From positions 1-64,000 of the forward strand of contig NZ_JBNJQR010000011.1 in NCBI RefSeq assembly GCF_050113715.1: DNA of 64,000 bases, given 5' to 3'. How positions within the stretch are numbered: the stretch's first letter is position 1; each line of letters opens with the position of its first letter. The notes beneath the pieces are model-generated. The model had not been told where the DNA came from. It was given only the letters and a program-made list of their open reading frames with translations, and did no database searches. This stretch comes from Brevibacillus_H ginsengisoli. Lineage in GTDB: Bacteria > Bacillota > Bacilli > Brevibacillales > Brevibacillaceae. Below, in pieces: positions 25,999 through 35,613 of the stretch. Position numbers and translations under genes: made by a program.

Positions 25999-27273
25999 AT
26001 GAAAGCGTATGATTTTGATGTGATTGTGATTGGCGGTGGACCAGCAGGCTTGATGGCTTCCTACTCCGCCGCAAATCAGGGGGCTCGCGTATGCCTCGTG
26101 GAAAAAGGAGAGAAGCTCGGCCGAAAGCTGATTATCTCAGGCGGTGGGCGTTGCAATGTCACCAACGCCAAGGAATTGGATGAGTTAATTAAAATGATGC
26201 CGGGTAACGGAAGGTTCATGTATAGCGCGCTGACTCAGTTCGGAAACCAGGAGGTTATCTCGTTTTTTGAGAGCCTGGGCGTCCGGCTAAAAGAAGAAGA
26301 CAACGGTCGGATGTTCCCTGTTTCGGATAAAGCAACCAGTGTAGCCAATGCCTTAATTAATCAATTGAAAAATAAATCGGTGGAAATCAGGCTGAATAGT
26401 CCTGTGGAGCAGGTCTTGTACGAGGATGGGGTATGCCGTGGCGTTTTGCTGAAGAATGGTGATCGCTTAAACTCCCACAGTGTGATCATTGCCGTTGGCG
26501 GAGCCTCTGTCCCTCAAACCGGTTCTACCGGGGACGGCTATCACTGGGCGCGTGAGGCTGGACATACCATAACAGAGCTGTACCCTACTGAGGTACCTTT
26601 GGTTGCAAACGATTCTTACATACGAAACAAACAGTTGCAAGGTCTCTCGTTACGCAATGTCACGCTTACGCTTTTCGATCCCAAGGGAAAAAAGGTTTCC
26701 AGTCAAACAGGTGATATGATCTTCACTCATTTGGGTTTGTCTGGACCTGCTGCCCTTCGAATGGGGCACTACGTGTCGATTACGCAGAAAAAGCATGGAC
26801 ATGTTCCGCTTTCGCTCTTCATTGACCTCATGAACGATCAGTCCGAGGATGAGCTGATGAAAACCACGTGGAGCATGCTGGAAGAACAACCAAAGAAAGC
26901 CGTAAAAAATGTGCTCAAAGGCTTCCTCCCCGAACGCCTTATCCCAGTACTCTTGCAGTTAGCCGATATTCCAGAAGAAACGACACTCTCCCATTTATCA
27001 AAAAAAAGCTGGCAAAGCTTCGTGCACTTCATCAAGGCATTCCCTGTTACCGTCATCAAGACTTTAACGTTGGAAGAGGCGTTCATTACAGGCGGCGGCG
27101 TAAGCGTCAAGGAAATCGATCCCAAGACCATGCAGTCCAAGCTGATTGAAGGTTTATTCTTCGCGGGTGAAGTGATGGACGTGCATGCGCACACGGGCGG
27201 CTATAACATTACAATTGCCTTTTCTTCCGGATATATCGCTGGTTTGAACAGTGCCAAACTCGTAGAAAAATAG
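25999..27273 (+). CDS. HI0933/YtfP family flavoprotein
   Basis: 424 residues. FAD-binding GGGPAGLMASYSAA at 12-25, KLIISGGGRCNVTNA, and the C-terminal VHAHTGGYNITIAFSSG that closes the FAD site; GGVSVKEIDPKTMQSK is typical of the HI0933 (BaiN-like) group. Role unproved; some members reduce bile-acid intermediates or alkenes. AAAGGCAGG precedes the ATG. Confidence 0.9.
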   Translation: MKAYDFDVIVIGGGPAGLMASYSAANQGARVCLVEKGEKLGRKLIISGGGRCNVTNAKELDELIKMMPGNGRFMYSALTQFGNQEVISFFESLGVRLKEEDNGRMFPVSDKATSVANALINQLKNKSVEIRLNSPVEQVLYEDGVCRGVLLKNGDRLNSHSVIIAVGGASVPQTGSTGDGYHWAREAGHTITELYPTEVPLVANDSYIRNKQLQGLSLRNVTLTLFDPKGKKVSSQTGDMIFTHLGLSGPAALRMGHYVSITQKKHGHVPLSLFIDLMNDQSEDELMKTTWSMLEEQPKKAVKNVLKGFLPERLIPVLLQLADIPEETTLSHLSKKSWQSFVHFIKAFPVTVIKTLTLEEAFITGGGVSVKEIDPKTMQSKLIEGLFFAGEVMDVHAHTGGYNITIAFSSGYIAGLNSAKLVEK

Positions 27274-27412
27274 AATCCACCAGGTTTAAGATTTAGAGAA
27301 TTGGGTAATATGAAAGTAAGGTACTCTTCTTCCAGAAGAGCGATTCAGAACCCTACTCCCCCTAAAAGTAGTCGGTTGCTGATTCACACACCTCTACTCC
27401 CTTTATCTCTTG

Positions 27413-27444
27413 GAGCGTCGAGCAGTTGGACGCTCATTTTTTTT
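27413..27444 (+). terminator. rho-independent terminator
   Basis: GAGCGTC / GACGCTC (27413-27419, 27429-27435) then eight T. It lies 140 bases after the flavoprotein stop; the gap between holds a small hairpin CTCTTCT/AGAAGAG at 27324-27340 and nothing else I can name. Confidence 0.8.
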
Positions 27445-27464
27445 GAAAAAGATAAGAAGGACTA

Positions 27465-27770
27465 TCAAAATTGACCAATAAAGCTAAAAGCCAGAATTAA
27501 TAGGTAAAAACCCCCAATAATTACTACACATCCAACCACAAGGTTATATCGTTTTTTAATAGGATTAAAATGTTCCTTTAAATCTGTGATTGGCTGCTCT
27601 TCTGTTTTCAAAGTATCAGAACTTGCGGAACCTATATATCCTAAGAGACCTAAAACTAAACCAATTAACCCGAAAGAACTGCTAGTTATCGTATGCGAAA
27701 GACGCAAAATAATGGCTAATAACGCTATTATTGGTACTACAACAAGAAGAAAATATTCTTTTATTTTCAT
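27465..27770 (-). CDS. small membrane protein
   Basis: 101 residues from ATG 27770 (GGGGA six bases upstream). Three hydrophobic segments: about 7-26, 33-45 and 78-99, with a polar cytoplasmic stretch (KTEEQPITDLKEHFNPIKKRY) between the second and third. AT-rich compared with its neighbours. No family recognised. Confidence 0.65.
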   Translation of the reverse strand: MKIKEYFLLVVVPIIALLAIILRLSHTITSSSFGLIGLVLGLLGYIGSASSDTLKTEEQPITDLKEHFNPIKKRYNLVVGCVVIIGGFYLLILAFSFIGQF

Positions 27771-27851
27771 TTGTATCCCCAAATTTTTTTATAATGTTCA
27801 GCTTTTAATATCCATTCTATTATAACCCAAGTAACTATTTTAACAGAGCCT

Positions 27852-27889
27852 AAAAAAAACAAGCCGGACGAGAATATCCGGCTTGTTTT
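27852..27889 (-). terminator. terminator of the asparaginase gene
   Basis: AACAAGCCGGA / TCCGGCTTGTT perfect 11-base arms; eight T on the minus strand. Confidence 0.9.
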
Positions 27890-27901
27890 CATTTAAATAT
27901 T

Positions 27902-29020
27902 TTAATATTGTTCGAACATGCGTTGAATTTCATTTACATTATTGGTTTTGGTCAATGCGAGCATCAGTAGAATCCGAGCTTTTTGTGGGTTCAAGGTATC
28001 AGAAGTTACGAATCCATATTTGTCATCATCCGCTTCGTGCGTAGTGACACCACTACCTACACGGGAAGAGCGTACAACGACCACGCCCGCTTTTTTGGCG
28101 TCCAGAAGTCCTTCTTGAGTTTCTGGGAAGACGCTTCCGTTTCCTGTACCCGCATGGATAATTCCTTTAGCGCCCGCTTTTACAGCTGCATCCACAAAAA
28201 TGCGGCTGTCTTGCTCATGTCCATACACGATTTCTACACGAGGCAAAGTGGTAAGATTGGACACATCAAACTCTGATTGGGTGGTATGTTTTTTGATCGA
28301 TTCTTTGTAGAAATATGGCTTACCGCTGATCATGTACCCCAAGAATCCAAAATCTTGTGATTTAAAGGTGTCAACATTGGTTGTATTGGTTTTGGTAATA
28401 TCTCGCGCGCCGTTAATTTGGTCGTCCAAGCAAGCAAGAACACCTTTTCCTTTCGCTTCTGGACTAGCCGCAAGGGAAACAGCGTTATACAGATTCATTG
28501 GACCATCAGCGCTAGTTGCTGTCGCTGGTCTCATGGAACCTACTAAGACAACTGGTTTATCGCTTTTTACCACGAGGTTGAGGAAGTAGGCTGTTTCTTC
28601 GAGTGTGTCAGTACCGTGTGTAATTACGATTCCATCGACATCTTTTTGCGCCAATAATTCATTGACACGTTTGGCAAGTTTCAACCAGATTTCATTCGTC
28701 ATTGCGGAGCTGTCAATTTTGGCGATTTGCTCACCTGTTATATTGGCTTGCTTCTCCAGACCTGGAACTGCTTTAATCAGTGCGTCTACTCCCAGTACAC
28801 CAGCTTGATAACCGGTTGTTTGTGTATTACTGGTTCCGGCACCTGCAATTGTTCCGCCAGTCGCAAGGATTTTAATATTCGGAAGATGGTTTGCCTGCTC
28901 TGTTGCCTTCACTGGTGCTGGTGCAGCGGCTGATGCGTAAGAGATGATTGGTGCCTGGAGGATGGATGCTGTTAATGTTAGAATGACTGCCGAACTAACC
29001 GCTTTCTTTGCTAAATTCAT
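27902..29020 (-). CDS. secreted type II L-asparaginase
   Basis: 372 residues. Signal peptide about 1-32; mature enzyme with ILATGGTIAGAG (nucleophile Thr of TGGT), THGTDTLEET (second catalytic Thr-Asp with Lys later in VGSMRPATATSADGP) and HAGTGNGSV. High similarity in layout to AnsZ/AnsB: it hydrolyses extracellular asparagine to aspartate and ammonia. A CodY/TnrA-type nitrogen control would be expected but no clear site is visible. CGGAGG before the ATG. Confidence 0.95.
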   Translation of the reverse strand: MNLAKKAVSSAVILTLTASILQAPIISYASAAAPAPVKATEQANHLPNIKILATGGTIAGAGTSNTQTTGYQAGVLGVDALIKAVPGLEKQANITGEQIAKIDSSAMTNEIWLKLAKRVNELLAQKDVDGIVITHGTDTLEETAYFLNLVVKSDKPVVLVGSMRPATATSADGPMNLYNAVSLAASPEAKGKGVLACLDDQINGARDITKTNTTNVDTFKSQDFGFLGYMISGKPYFYKESIKKHTTQSEFDVSNLTTLPRVEIVYGHEQDSRIFVDAAVKAGAKGIIHAGTGNGSVFPETQEGLLDAKKAGVVVVRSSRVGSGVTTHEADDDKYGFVTSDTLNPQKARILLMLALTKTNNVNEIQRMFEQY

Positions 29021-29198
29021 TACGATGCGCCTCCGAAATTATGATTTCTTGAGTGTTTTACTCGAAAGTTATTATAAGTGAAAAGATTCACATACGTAAT
29101 CGGTTTCACCGCATCGTCACTATTTTATAAATAAATAAACTTATTAATCATATGAATAATTAACCAATTTCTCTTACAATATACGGCTCTCTAAATAA

Positions 29199-29233
29199 AT
29201 CAAGGTCAACGCATTCATCGCATTGACCTTGAT
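29199..29233 (-). terminator. terminator of the chemoreceptor gene
   Basis: Perfect 11-base arms ATCAAGGTCAA / TTGACCTTGAT with a 13-base loop, 46 bases after the stop. The T stretch is short (TTTATTTA). Confidence 0.7.
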
Positions 29234-29278
29234 CTTCTCTATTTAATTCATCAATAAAGTATTAAGTACTTCTATCCC

Positions 29279-31240
29279 TTACAATTTAAATCGATCCACT
29301 GATTCTTGCAGACTGTCCGCAATAGATGATAGCGCCGATGAAGAAGCATGGATTTCTTCTGTTGAAGCCAGTTGCTCTTCAGCGGAAGCGGAGATGCTCA
29401 TTACCCGTTCCAAATTACGCTTTTCTGTCTCCATCGAATGCTCCGCGTTATCGTGAATCCCTTCAATTCCATCTGATATTTGCTGTACAGAAGCGGATAC
29501 CTCTTGAATTTGCGAACTCACTTTATTCATGGATTGCAGAATGTTTTGGAATGCTCCATCCGCATCATTCACGCTTTGCAACCCATTTGCCACTGCACCT
29601 TTACTGCTATTCATCGAACGAGCAGCCAGCTCCATCTCATTTTGAACGGTCTGAATCAAATTTTTGATCTCGTCAGCCGATTTGGAGGATTGCTCCGCTA
29701 AATTTCTTACCTCTTGGGCAACAACAGCGAAGCCTTTGCCATGTTCTCCCGCTCTGGCCGCCTCGATCGCCGCATTCAGGGAGAGAAGATTGGTTTGATT
29801 CGCAATTTCGGTGATGACACCTACAATTTGATTGATCTCTTTGGAACGGTCATTCAAGCGACTGATGATTTTGGCTAACTCCTCAACGGTTTGCGAAATT
29901 GTGCTCATATTCGAAGTGACAATAGAGAGCGCACAATTACCTTGTTCCGTGCTTTCCAGTGTTTGCAAAGAGGTGCTCGAAACCGCTTGAGCGTTGGAGG
30001 CAATCTGCTGAATGCCCTTGGTTATTTCTTCAATCGCAAGCGCTATACGTTCAATGCTTTGTGACTGCAACATGGTCTCTTCAGACATCTCTTGCGTCAT
30101 TGTCGCGACATGTTCGGTAGCAGAACTAGACTGCTCGGCGCTTGCCGTTAATTGCTCAGACGATGAAGCAATCAGATGAGATTTCTCCGTGATCTGGTAA
30201 ATCACCGTAGAAAGCGATTCGATCATGTGATTAAAGCTGTGTCCAAGGTCGCTAAGTTCGTCTTTTCCATATACCTCGACCCGGGAAGACAGATCGCCGT
30301 TTTGCACTTTTCCTGCGACGATTTTCAATTGTTTCAACGGTTCATGGACGGACCTGAGAATCACATACAAAATGAGCAAACCAATGATAATGGAGATCAC
30401 AATCGTAACAACGGATGCAAAGAAGATCGGATATGCCTCATCCTTAGCCTCCGCCGTGCTCAGCAAGCTGACAACCTTCCAGCCCGTATTCTTGTTGGTA
30501 CCATAAAAAGCGTGAACTTCCCGACCTTCATCCAGATACTTCACTTCTCCAGAATCGTTGGCCATCATTTGGTTATAGGCTTCTCCCACTGCTTTCTCAG
30601 CACTTTTCAGTTTGGGGTGAACGACAACGTTCCCTTGCTTGTCCAAAACGAAGGTATAACCGGTTTTCCCGATTTTGATATTTTTCACCTGATCCGAGAA
30701 ATTGTTCAGATTGAGGTCAATCCCGACGACACCTGTACCGTCTTCTAAGGTCCTCGCCACCGTCACAACTACAGCGTCGACAGAAGCGGCTTGGTACGGA
30801 TCGGTGATGACAACCTCACCCTTGTGCTCCATGGCCAGCTTGTACCACGGTCTTTTACGCGGATCATATCCCGCTGGCATCTGTGCTTGCGGAGAGTTAA
30901 TATATCCACCTTTCTCGTTACCCACAAAGGTGTTCATCAATTCCGCATGCGAAGTTTGGAAGTGATCCAGCTTCTCGACCATCGCGGGTGAATTAAACTC
31001 GCTCGATTTCAGTTCATTCGCTAAAAATTGAATACTACTCTCTTCCGGTGTAAATACATTATTGATCACTGTATTTACATTTTCGTTGCCTGACTTCTCC
31101 ATTCGTGAAATTTGATCTTGGATGCTGTTTTCCGCCACATTGTAAGAGATTCCTCCAAGAGTGCATAATGGAATCAGTAAAAGCAATAGAAACAGCACAG
31201 TTAATCTTACTCTCACAGAGACTTGTCTCGCTAGATTCAT
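29279..31240 (-). CDS. methyl-accepting chemotaxis protein (Cache-HAMP-MA)
   Basis: 653 residues from ATG 31240. Membrane helix about 8-30, extracytoplasmic double Cache domain (with the amine/amino-acid-type core YDPRKRPWYKLA and DPYQAASVDAVVVTVART), second helix about 275-295, HAMP, then the signalling domain with the hairpin tip EIANQTNLLSLNAAIEAARA. A receptor for a small nutrient feeding CheA/CheW. The reading from 31297 adds 19 residues with no binding site, whereas AAGGGAAG precedes ATG 31240. Confidence 0.93.
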   Translation of the reverse strand: MNLARQVSVRVRLTVLFLLLLLIPLCTLGGISYNVAENSIQDQISRMEKSGNENVNTVINNVFTPEESSIQFLANELKSSEFNSPAMVEKLDHFQTSHAELMNTFVGNEKGGYINSPQAQMPAGYDPRKRPWYKLAMEHKGEVVITDPYQAASVDAVVVTVARTLEDGTGVVGIDLNLNNFSDQVKNIKIGKTGYTFVLDKQGNVVVHPKLKSAEKAVGEAYNQMMANDSGEVKYLDEGREVHAFYGTNKNTGWKVVSLLSTAEAKDEAYPIFFASVVTIVISIIIGLLILYVILRSVHEPLKQLKIVAGKVQNGDLSSRVEVYGKDELSDLGHSFNHMIESLSTVIYQITEKSHLIASSSEQLTASAEQSSSATEHVATMTQEMSEETMLQSQSIERIALAIEEITKGIQQIASNAQAVSSTSLQTLESTEQGNCALSIVTSNMSTISQTVEELAKIISRLNDRSKEINQIVGVITEIANQTNLLSLNAAIEAARAGEHGKGFAVVAQEVRNLAEQSSKSADEIKNLIQTVQNEMELAARSMNSSKGAVANGLQSVNDADGAFQNILQSMNKVSSQIQEVSASVQQISDGIEGIHDNAEHSMETEKRNLERVMSISASAEEQLASTEEIHASSSALSSIADSLQESVDRFKL

Positions 31241-31470
31241 ATTGGCTTCCCTTCTTTTACTCCTCAATTTAGATTTGGATAAGTTTTCTATGTACAATGT
31301 ATATTGTACAAGAATATGTTCGCCTGAATTTGTCGATCCTATATAATTTATGTGTCAAGTATGTTCAATATTAGAAAAGACTTTCTCCCTCTCCCTCCTC
31401 ATTTACCCTGTTACCCTTTTGCCGGGGGACTGAAACGTCGAGGGGTTGAAACAATTTTGACGATAAAACA

Positions 31471-31507
31471 AAAAGTCTAACTCCCTAATTCGAGAGTTAG
31501 ACTTTTT
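31471..31507. terminator. terminator, probably bidirectional
   Basis: AAAAGTCTAACTC / GAGTTAGACTTTT 13-base arms with A/T tails on both sides. It directly follows the stop of the small membrane protein at 31510. Confidence 0.83.
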
Positions 31508-31509
31508 GC

Positions 31510-31716
31510 TTATTGCATACTTATGCGATACAACAATGAGATCCCGCAAAGAATAAACGCAAACCCTAGCAAGAAAAATGTATTTGCGCGCTGCTTCACC
31601 CGCTGCTCATTACCTGCAAGGTGGGTACGAATCCTCTCTTGCCAACGCTTCGTTCTAGGTTGCCAGATCACTACCACACCTAAGACGATCAGAAACAATG
31701 GTAAGGTGTAGGTCAT
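31510..31716 (-). CDS. small two-span membrane protein
   Basis: 68 residues: hydrophobic 4-19, a basic cytoplasmic loop (RTKRWQERIRTHLAGNEQR) and hydrophobic 46-63. The start overlaps the stop of the upstream TPM-EzrA-like gene by four bases and is preceded by AAGGAGAA, so the two are translated together and probably act together. No named family. Confidence 0.75.
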   Translation of the reverse strand: MTYTLPLFLIVLGVVVIWQPRTKRWQERIRTHLAGNEQRVKQRANTFFLLGFAFILCGISLLYRISMQ

Positions 31717-34091
31717 TTCCGTTGATTCTCCTTATTCTTCCGACGCAAGAGCCAACGATTTACTGAAACGCTTGTCTCTGGTTCCCCTTCAATGACCAAC
31801 CTCGCTTCTTCTGCAAGGTGAAGCGCCTCACTGAACCGAAGCTGCCTAAACGACGCTTCCGCCCTTGTGAGCAATTCGTTCACTTGCCTGTTTTGACGGC
31901 GATAGCGATTGGTATACTGGATCGCTCCTTCCGCCAATTGGCAGGTGGAAATCGTGTGAGTAGCCATTTTTTGTGTATGAGCCAAAGCATCATTCGCCTC
32001 GGAAAGCAGATAAGCGACCTCATCAAGCGAATAATTGTGACTGTCCATAATCAGCTTCACTCGTCCAAGCGTCTGGACAACCTGTTCAAACAAAAGTTTC
32101 AATTCATCAGGCACACCCGGCAAGTAGCTCCGCTTGATTTGTTGGCGAATCCGGACCAATGTTCCTGAAATTCGTTCTATCTCATCCAGCGCATCATCTT
32201 CAGAATCAATGAGAATCTCTTCTTCATCTTCCTGTGCATGGTCGCAAACGAGTTCTTCAGGTACATCTGCCTGTTTCGGAATCACTAATTCATATTCGAC
32301 TTCTTCCGTATGCCCACTAACTGCTGGCTCGTGGGCCGCTATTTCTTCAACCGGCTTGTTCAATAGAATATGCCGTTCCGCAGCGCTCATCTCAGTTGGG
32401 AGCTCCTCTTGCTTTGCGTTGTCGCGTAGCGGCTCGTCCATACCCTCCAACTCGTCTTGCTGATGACCTTGAGCTTCTATTTCAGCCTCAGGCAGATTCT
32501 CGGTTGCTGGCTCGTCTGGCTGGACTTCCACTTCCTCATTCCCTGATTCTACTGCAGTCTCATCATGGGGTTCGTTCTCCTGGTTACTCACAATCTCACT
32601 TGCACAAGCCACTTGTTTCTGTGCTTGCAAGACGGATTCTTCCATCAGGTGATAGATGTGGTCAACCTGAACCTCAAACGCTTTGGCATGCGTTTGCACG
32701 AGTGACAGATTCCCCTCTTCCAAAGCAGTTGTGGCCAGTTGATGCAGTTGACGCGCCTGAAGCAGTCCCGTATCGAGCGAGCTCTGATTCAGATCGTATC
32801 CATCGCCTACGGCTGCAGAAATATTTTTCTCCAGCTGCTTTAATTCTTCTTTTAAATCCTTGTGAACCAGAGTGATCAAAGGAGGAATCTGATCCAACGA
32901 GGCCGTCAACTCTTCTAATACATTCTGGGCCTCGGTCGTTTTATCAAAAGCCTGAACCGCATCTCCTGCGGCAAGCGCTGTCTTCACTTCACTTCGCAGC
33001 TTCTCCACTTCATCCAAGTGTTCTTTTAACTCGTGAAAAGAAAGTCCGTAATCCAAACGATAATTGGTCAGCTTCCTTTCCACCGTCTCGAATAGTTTGA
33101 CGATCTCTGGAATGACCTGTTTGCTCTCTTTTTTCGATTGTACGACCTTGGTTGTATCTTCCTTTAATTCCTGCAATTCATTCTCGATATCTGTCAGAAT
33201 CTCTTGACCCTCTGACAACAGGCTGCGGGCCGACTGAAAACGAAAGCGTTCACAAGCGTCTTCTGCTTCAAGGATGATCATTTCTATTTCAGGTATGCGA
33301 ACTCGAAGCATATTCTCTTTGCGATTGGCCAGCATCGCGTAACGCTCTTCTGTCATGCCGGTCGCCTTACGCATCGATTTCTCCACTTCAATCGTTTGGA
33401 TCTTCTCTACCAGCTCGTCTTTCCAATCCTCAACATCATCTACTTCTGAGAAGATCTTACGACGCCTGATCATGACCACAATCATCCCAATGATGGAGGC
33501 AACAATTAGAATGGCAAGTCCATACAGCCACCATGGGAAACCTCCCCAGATCGAATTGCTCTTGCTTGCTGGTGACGTCTCATTCGAAGCCTTCGAGTTC
33601 TCCTGTGAAGCTGGCTTACTTGCCAAGCGGGACATTTCGGCATTCACCTCTTTGATGAACAACTCAATGCCCTTCATGTACTCTTTTTGATTGCGATACG
33701 GGACGTAGTAAGAGGTCAGCTTATCATGCAGCAATTCCGGCTTGGCCCCTTTTTTCTGTAAAGCGAGACCAGCATAAACCCCTACCTCTTCTGTATTCAT
33801 GCCAAGAACGATCACCATGGAATCGTCCGTCAGATTGTACTTGTCATACAACTTGTGGGCGTATTCATCTGCTGTCGGCGCTTCTGGCGTGGTGCTTTCA
33901 ACAACCACGACTTTATAATGATTGGGATACTGGCCAATGGCATCCGTTAATTTTTGTCGATCTTCTTTCTTCATATAGTTGCCTTCGTCTTGTACAACAG
34001 CGTCCGTTTTATCTGGAAAAGGAGCGGCGATTGCCGCATTCGGCATGAACAAGAGCCCGGCAAGGCAGGCAATCAGCAATTTTTTCTTCAC
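31713..34091 (-). CDS. TPM-domain membrane protein with EzrA-like cytoplasmic repeats
   Basis: 792 residues from a GTG start. Signal peptide 1-22; TPM (TLP18.3/Psb32/MOLO) domain about 24-155, outside the membrane; Ser/Asn linker; membrane helix about 188-208; then a long helical cytoplasmic part. Residues ~215-500 resemble the spectrin-like repeats of EzrA (for example LEELTASLDQIPPLITLVHKDL-type spacing and VGDGYDLNQ); ~500-650 is a very acidic, low-complexity linker; ~655-775 again looks like the EzrA C terminus (YTNRYRRQNRQVNELLTRAE, then FRQLRFSEALHLAEEA). It lies where ezrA lies in Bacillus subtilis, next to refZ. EzrA controls FtsZ-ring placement. I infer a division- or envelope-linked role; the family match is from pattern reading only. 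Confidence 0.72.
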   Translation of the reverse strand: MKKKLLIACLAGLLFMPNAAIAAPFPDKTDAVVQDEGNYMKKEDRQKLTDAIGQYPNHYKVVVVESTTPEAPTADEYAHKLYDKYNLTDDSMVIVLGMNTEEVGVYAGLALQKKGAKPELLHDKLTSYYVPYRNQKEYMKGIELFIKEVNAEMSRLASKPASQENSKASNETSPASKSNSIWGGFPWWLYGLAILIVASIIGMIVVMIRRRKIFSEVDDVEDWKDELVEKIQTIEVEKSMRKATGMTEERYAMLANRKENMLRVRIPEIEMIILEAEDACERFRFQSARSLLSEGQEILTDIENELQELKEDTTKVVQSKKESKQVIPEIVKLFETVERKLTNYRLDYGLSFHELKEHLDEVEKLRSEVKTALAAGDAVQAFDKTTEAQNVLEELTASLDQIPPLITLVHKDLKEELKQLEKNISAAVGDGYDLNQSSLDTGLLQARQLHQLATTALEEGNLSLVQTHAKAFEVQVDHIYHLMEESVLQAQKQVACASEIVSNQENEPHDETAVESGNEEVEVQPDEPATENLPEAEIEAQGHQQDELEGMDEPLRDNAKQEELPTEMSAAERHILLNKPVEEIAAHEPAVSGHTEEVEYELVIPKQADVPEELVCDHAQEDEEEILIDSEDDALDEIERISGTLVRIRQQIKRSYLPGVPDELKLLFEQVVQTLGRVKLIMDSHNYSLDEVAYLLSEANDALAHTQKMATHTISTCQLAEGAIQYTNRYRRQNRQVNELLTRAEASFRQLRFSEALHLAEEARLVIEGEPETSVSVNRWLLRRKNKENQRK

Positions 34092-34097
34092 TTTTGT

Positions 34098-34760
34098 CTA
34101 CAACCCCTTTTCATACTCAAACAGTGTTGGCTCTCGTATCAGCAAGGAAGTAATAAATTGAATCGTGGATGATACTAACCATTCACAAAATTCATCAGAA
34201 TTAGGCTCCAAATAGTAAACTTCTCGAACAGACTGAGGGTTCAGATAAGGATAGACAAGCAAGCTGGTTAAAGACAGCATCAGCTGATCCAGAGGGGCTG
34301 GCGCAAACTCTCCATTCACCATTCCCTGCTCCAGTACGGTGGTAAATCCATGCTTCCACCGTTGGATATAGATCGTCATGACTTCCCTCGCCAGCATGGA
34401 TTCTACACTTAGTTCACGTTGTACCAGTCTGGTTACTTCCGCATGCTCTTTTTGAAAATAAACATATAGATGAATCATCCGCTTCAGCTTGGCAAACGAG
34501 CTCGAAAATTGTTCTTTTTGCTCCAGCTCGTCCAGCAGATGAAAAAACTTCTCGAAGTATGTAGCAATCAGAACTTCCAACAAGCCCTTCTTGCCTTGAA
34601 AATGGTAAGAAATCAACGCAAGATTGACGTCGGCTGCCTCCGCGATTTGACGGACAGTTGTCCCATCAAACCCTTGAGCATCAAATAACTTGACAGCCGC
34701 CGTCAGAATCCGCATCTTGGTTCGTTCTGTTTTACTCTGCTCTTCCCTCTCCCACTGCAT
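34098..34760 (-). CDS. refZ: TetR-family regulator, RefZ-like
   Basis: 220 residues. N-terminal TetR HTH: ILTAAVKLFDAQGFDGTTVRQIAEAADVN with recognition helix LALISYHFQGKKGLLE. The 'N-A/L-x-ISYHF' pattern and its place next to the ezrA-like gene fit RefZ (YttP), the spore-entry protein that binds motifs near the origin and affects FtsZ rings and chromosome capture. ATG 34760 follows GGGAAGG at nine bases; the gene overlaps the 3' end of the TVP38 gene upstream. TetR regulators are many, so the symbol rests on synteny. Confidence 0.72.
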   Translation of the reverse strand: MQWEREEQSKTERTKMRILTAAVKLFDAQGFDGTTVRQIAEAADVNLALISYHFQGKKGLLEVLIATYFEKFFHLLDELEQKEQFSSSFAKLKRMIHLYVYFQKEHAEVTRLVQRELSVESMLAREVMTIYIQRWKHGFTTVLEQGMVNGEFAPAPLDQLMLSLTSLLVYPYLNPQSVREVYYLEPNSDEFCEWLVSSTIQFITSLLIREPTLFEYEKGL

Positions 34761-35454
34761 CGGAATCATCCTTCCCAATACGGGATCCCTTCGTAGACTC
34801 TGCTCTATTCTCGTAGATCTTACCTAATTTAGAACCACCCCACATGAGAAGTCCTAACAAGCTTACCACGACAAAGAATCTAACTTTGTGCTCATGGAAA
34901 TTGAAGATGTCATGTCCTAAAATGGCTTCCAAGAAGGTCATCGGGAAATTACCAATTAAAGTGGCAAGAGCAAACTGCGCAAAGGATACAGCAGATAATC
35001 CAGAGGCAAGGTTGATTGCTCCTGAAGGTAAAACGGGGATTAATCTTGCCATCAAAATAATGCGAAAGCCGCTTTTCTCTGCTTGATCATTCAGCTTTTT
35101 AAAGAACGGCAAGTTGCCCACTTTGGCTTGTGCCCACTCGTGCGCCAGATAACGCGCCACCAAAAAGTTGGTGCAAGCGCCAATAACCGCCGCCAAAAAC
35201 GACAGGATAAAACCGCCAACCGGTCCAAAGACAATCACATTCACTCCCGCCAAGATAAAAAAGGGAACAAATGGGAAATAGGTCTGCAGAGCCGTTAAAA
35301 CACCGCTAATCAATACGGACAAAATACCGAATGATTTGATATAGGCTGCAATCAGATGAATATCCCTCGTCTGAAGCAAAGCTCCCAACTTGGTTTGAGT
35401 AAGTAAGAGGATCACACCAATCACAGCGACTAAAATTACGGCTACTTTCTTCAC
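34732..35454 (-). CDS. TVP38/TMEM64 (DedA-like) membrane protein
   Basis: 240 residues from GTG 35454 (GGGGGTGA before it). About five to six hydrophobic spans with the SNARE-associated/VTT motif FPFVPFFILAGVNVIVFG...GG and RLIPVLPSGAINLASGLS. DedA/VTT proteins move lipids such as undecaprenyl phosphate or phosphatidylethanolamine between leaflets. Tail is polar. 28-base overlap with refZ. Confidence 0.88.
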   Translation of the reverse strand: MKKVAVILVAVIGVILLLTQTKLGALLQTRDIHLIAAYIKSFGILSVLISGVLTALQTYFPFVPFFILAGVNVIVFGPVGGFILSFLAAVIGACTNFLVARYLAHEWAQAKVGNLPFFKKLNDQAEKSGFRIILMARLIPVLPSGAINLASGLSAVSFAQFALATLIGNFPMTFLEAILGHDIFNFHEHKVRFFVVVSLLGLLMWGGSKLGKIYENRAESTKGSRIGKDDSDAVGEGRAE

Positions 35455-35613
35455 CCGGTCACCCCCGGAGATTTTTAAGGTCAATCTCATATATTATAGT
35501 ACAGATTTACTTCCAAAAAAAGCATTCTCCGCTGGTATTTTCGACAATGTTTCCCTCTATTCTCCGGCACTATTCGACAAGTACAATTAGAGATGGGAGA
35601 AAAGGAGGATTCG

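Noticed and set aside
29078..29091. Dyad GTGAA-N4-TTCAC before the asparaginase gene, sharing 13 bases with 10874-10887
   Set aside because: A shared 13-mer is expected by chance in 64 kb and the second place lacks the dyad context.
30176..30748. 190-codon open frame on the plus strand
   Set aside because: Antisense to the chemoreceptor gene, with no binding site and no recognisable domain.
32396..32875. 159-codon open frame on the plus strand
   Set aside because: Antisense to the acidic repeat region of the TPM-EzrA-like gene; composition follows from that bias.
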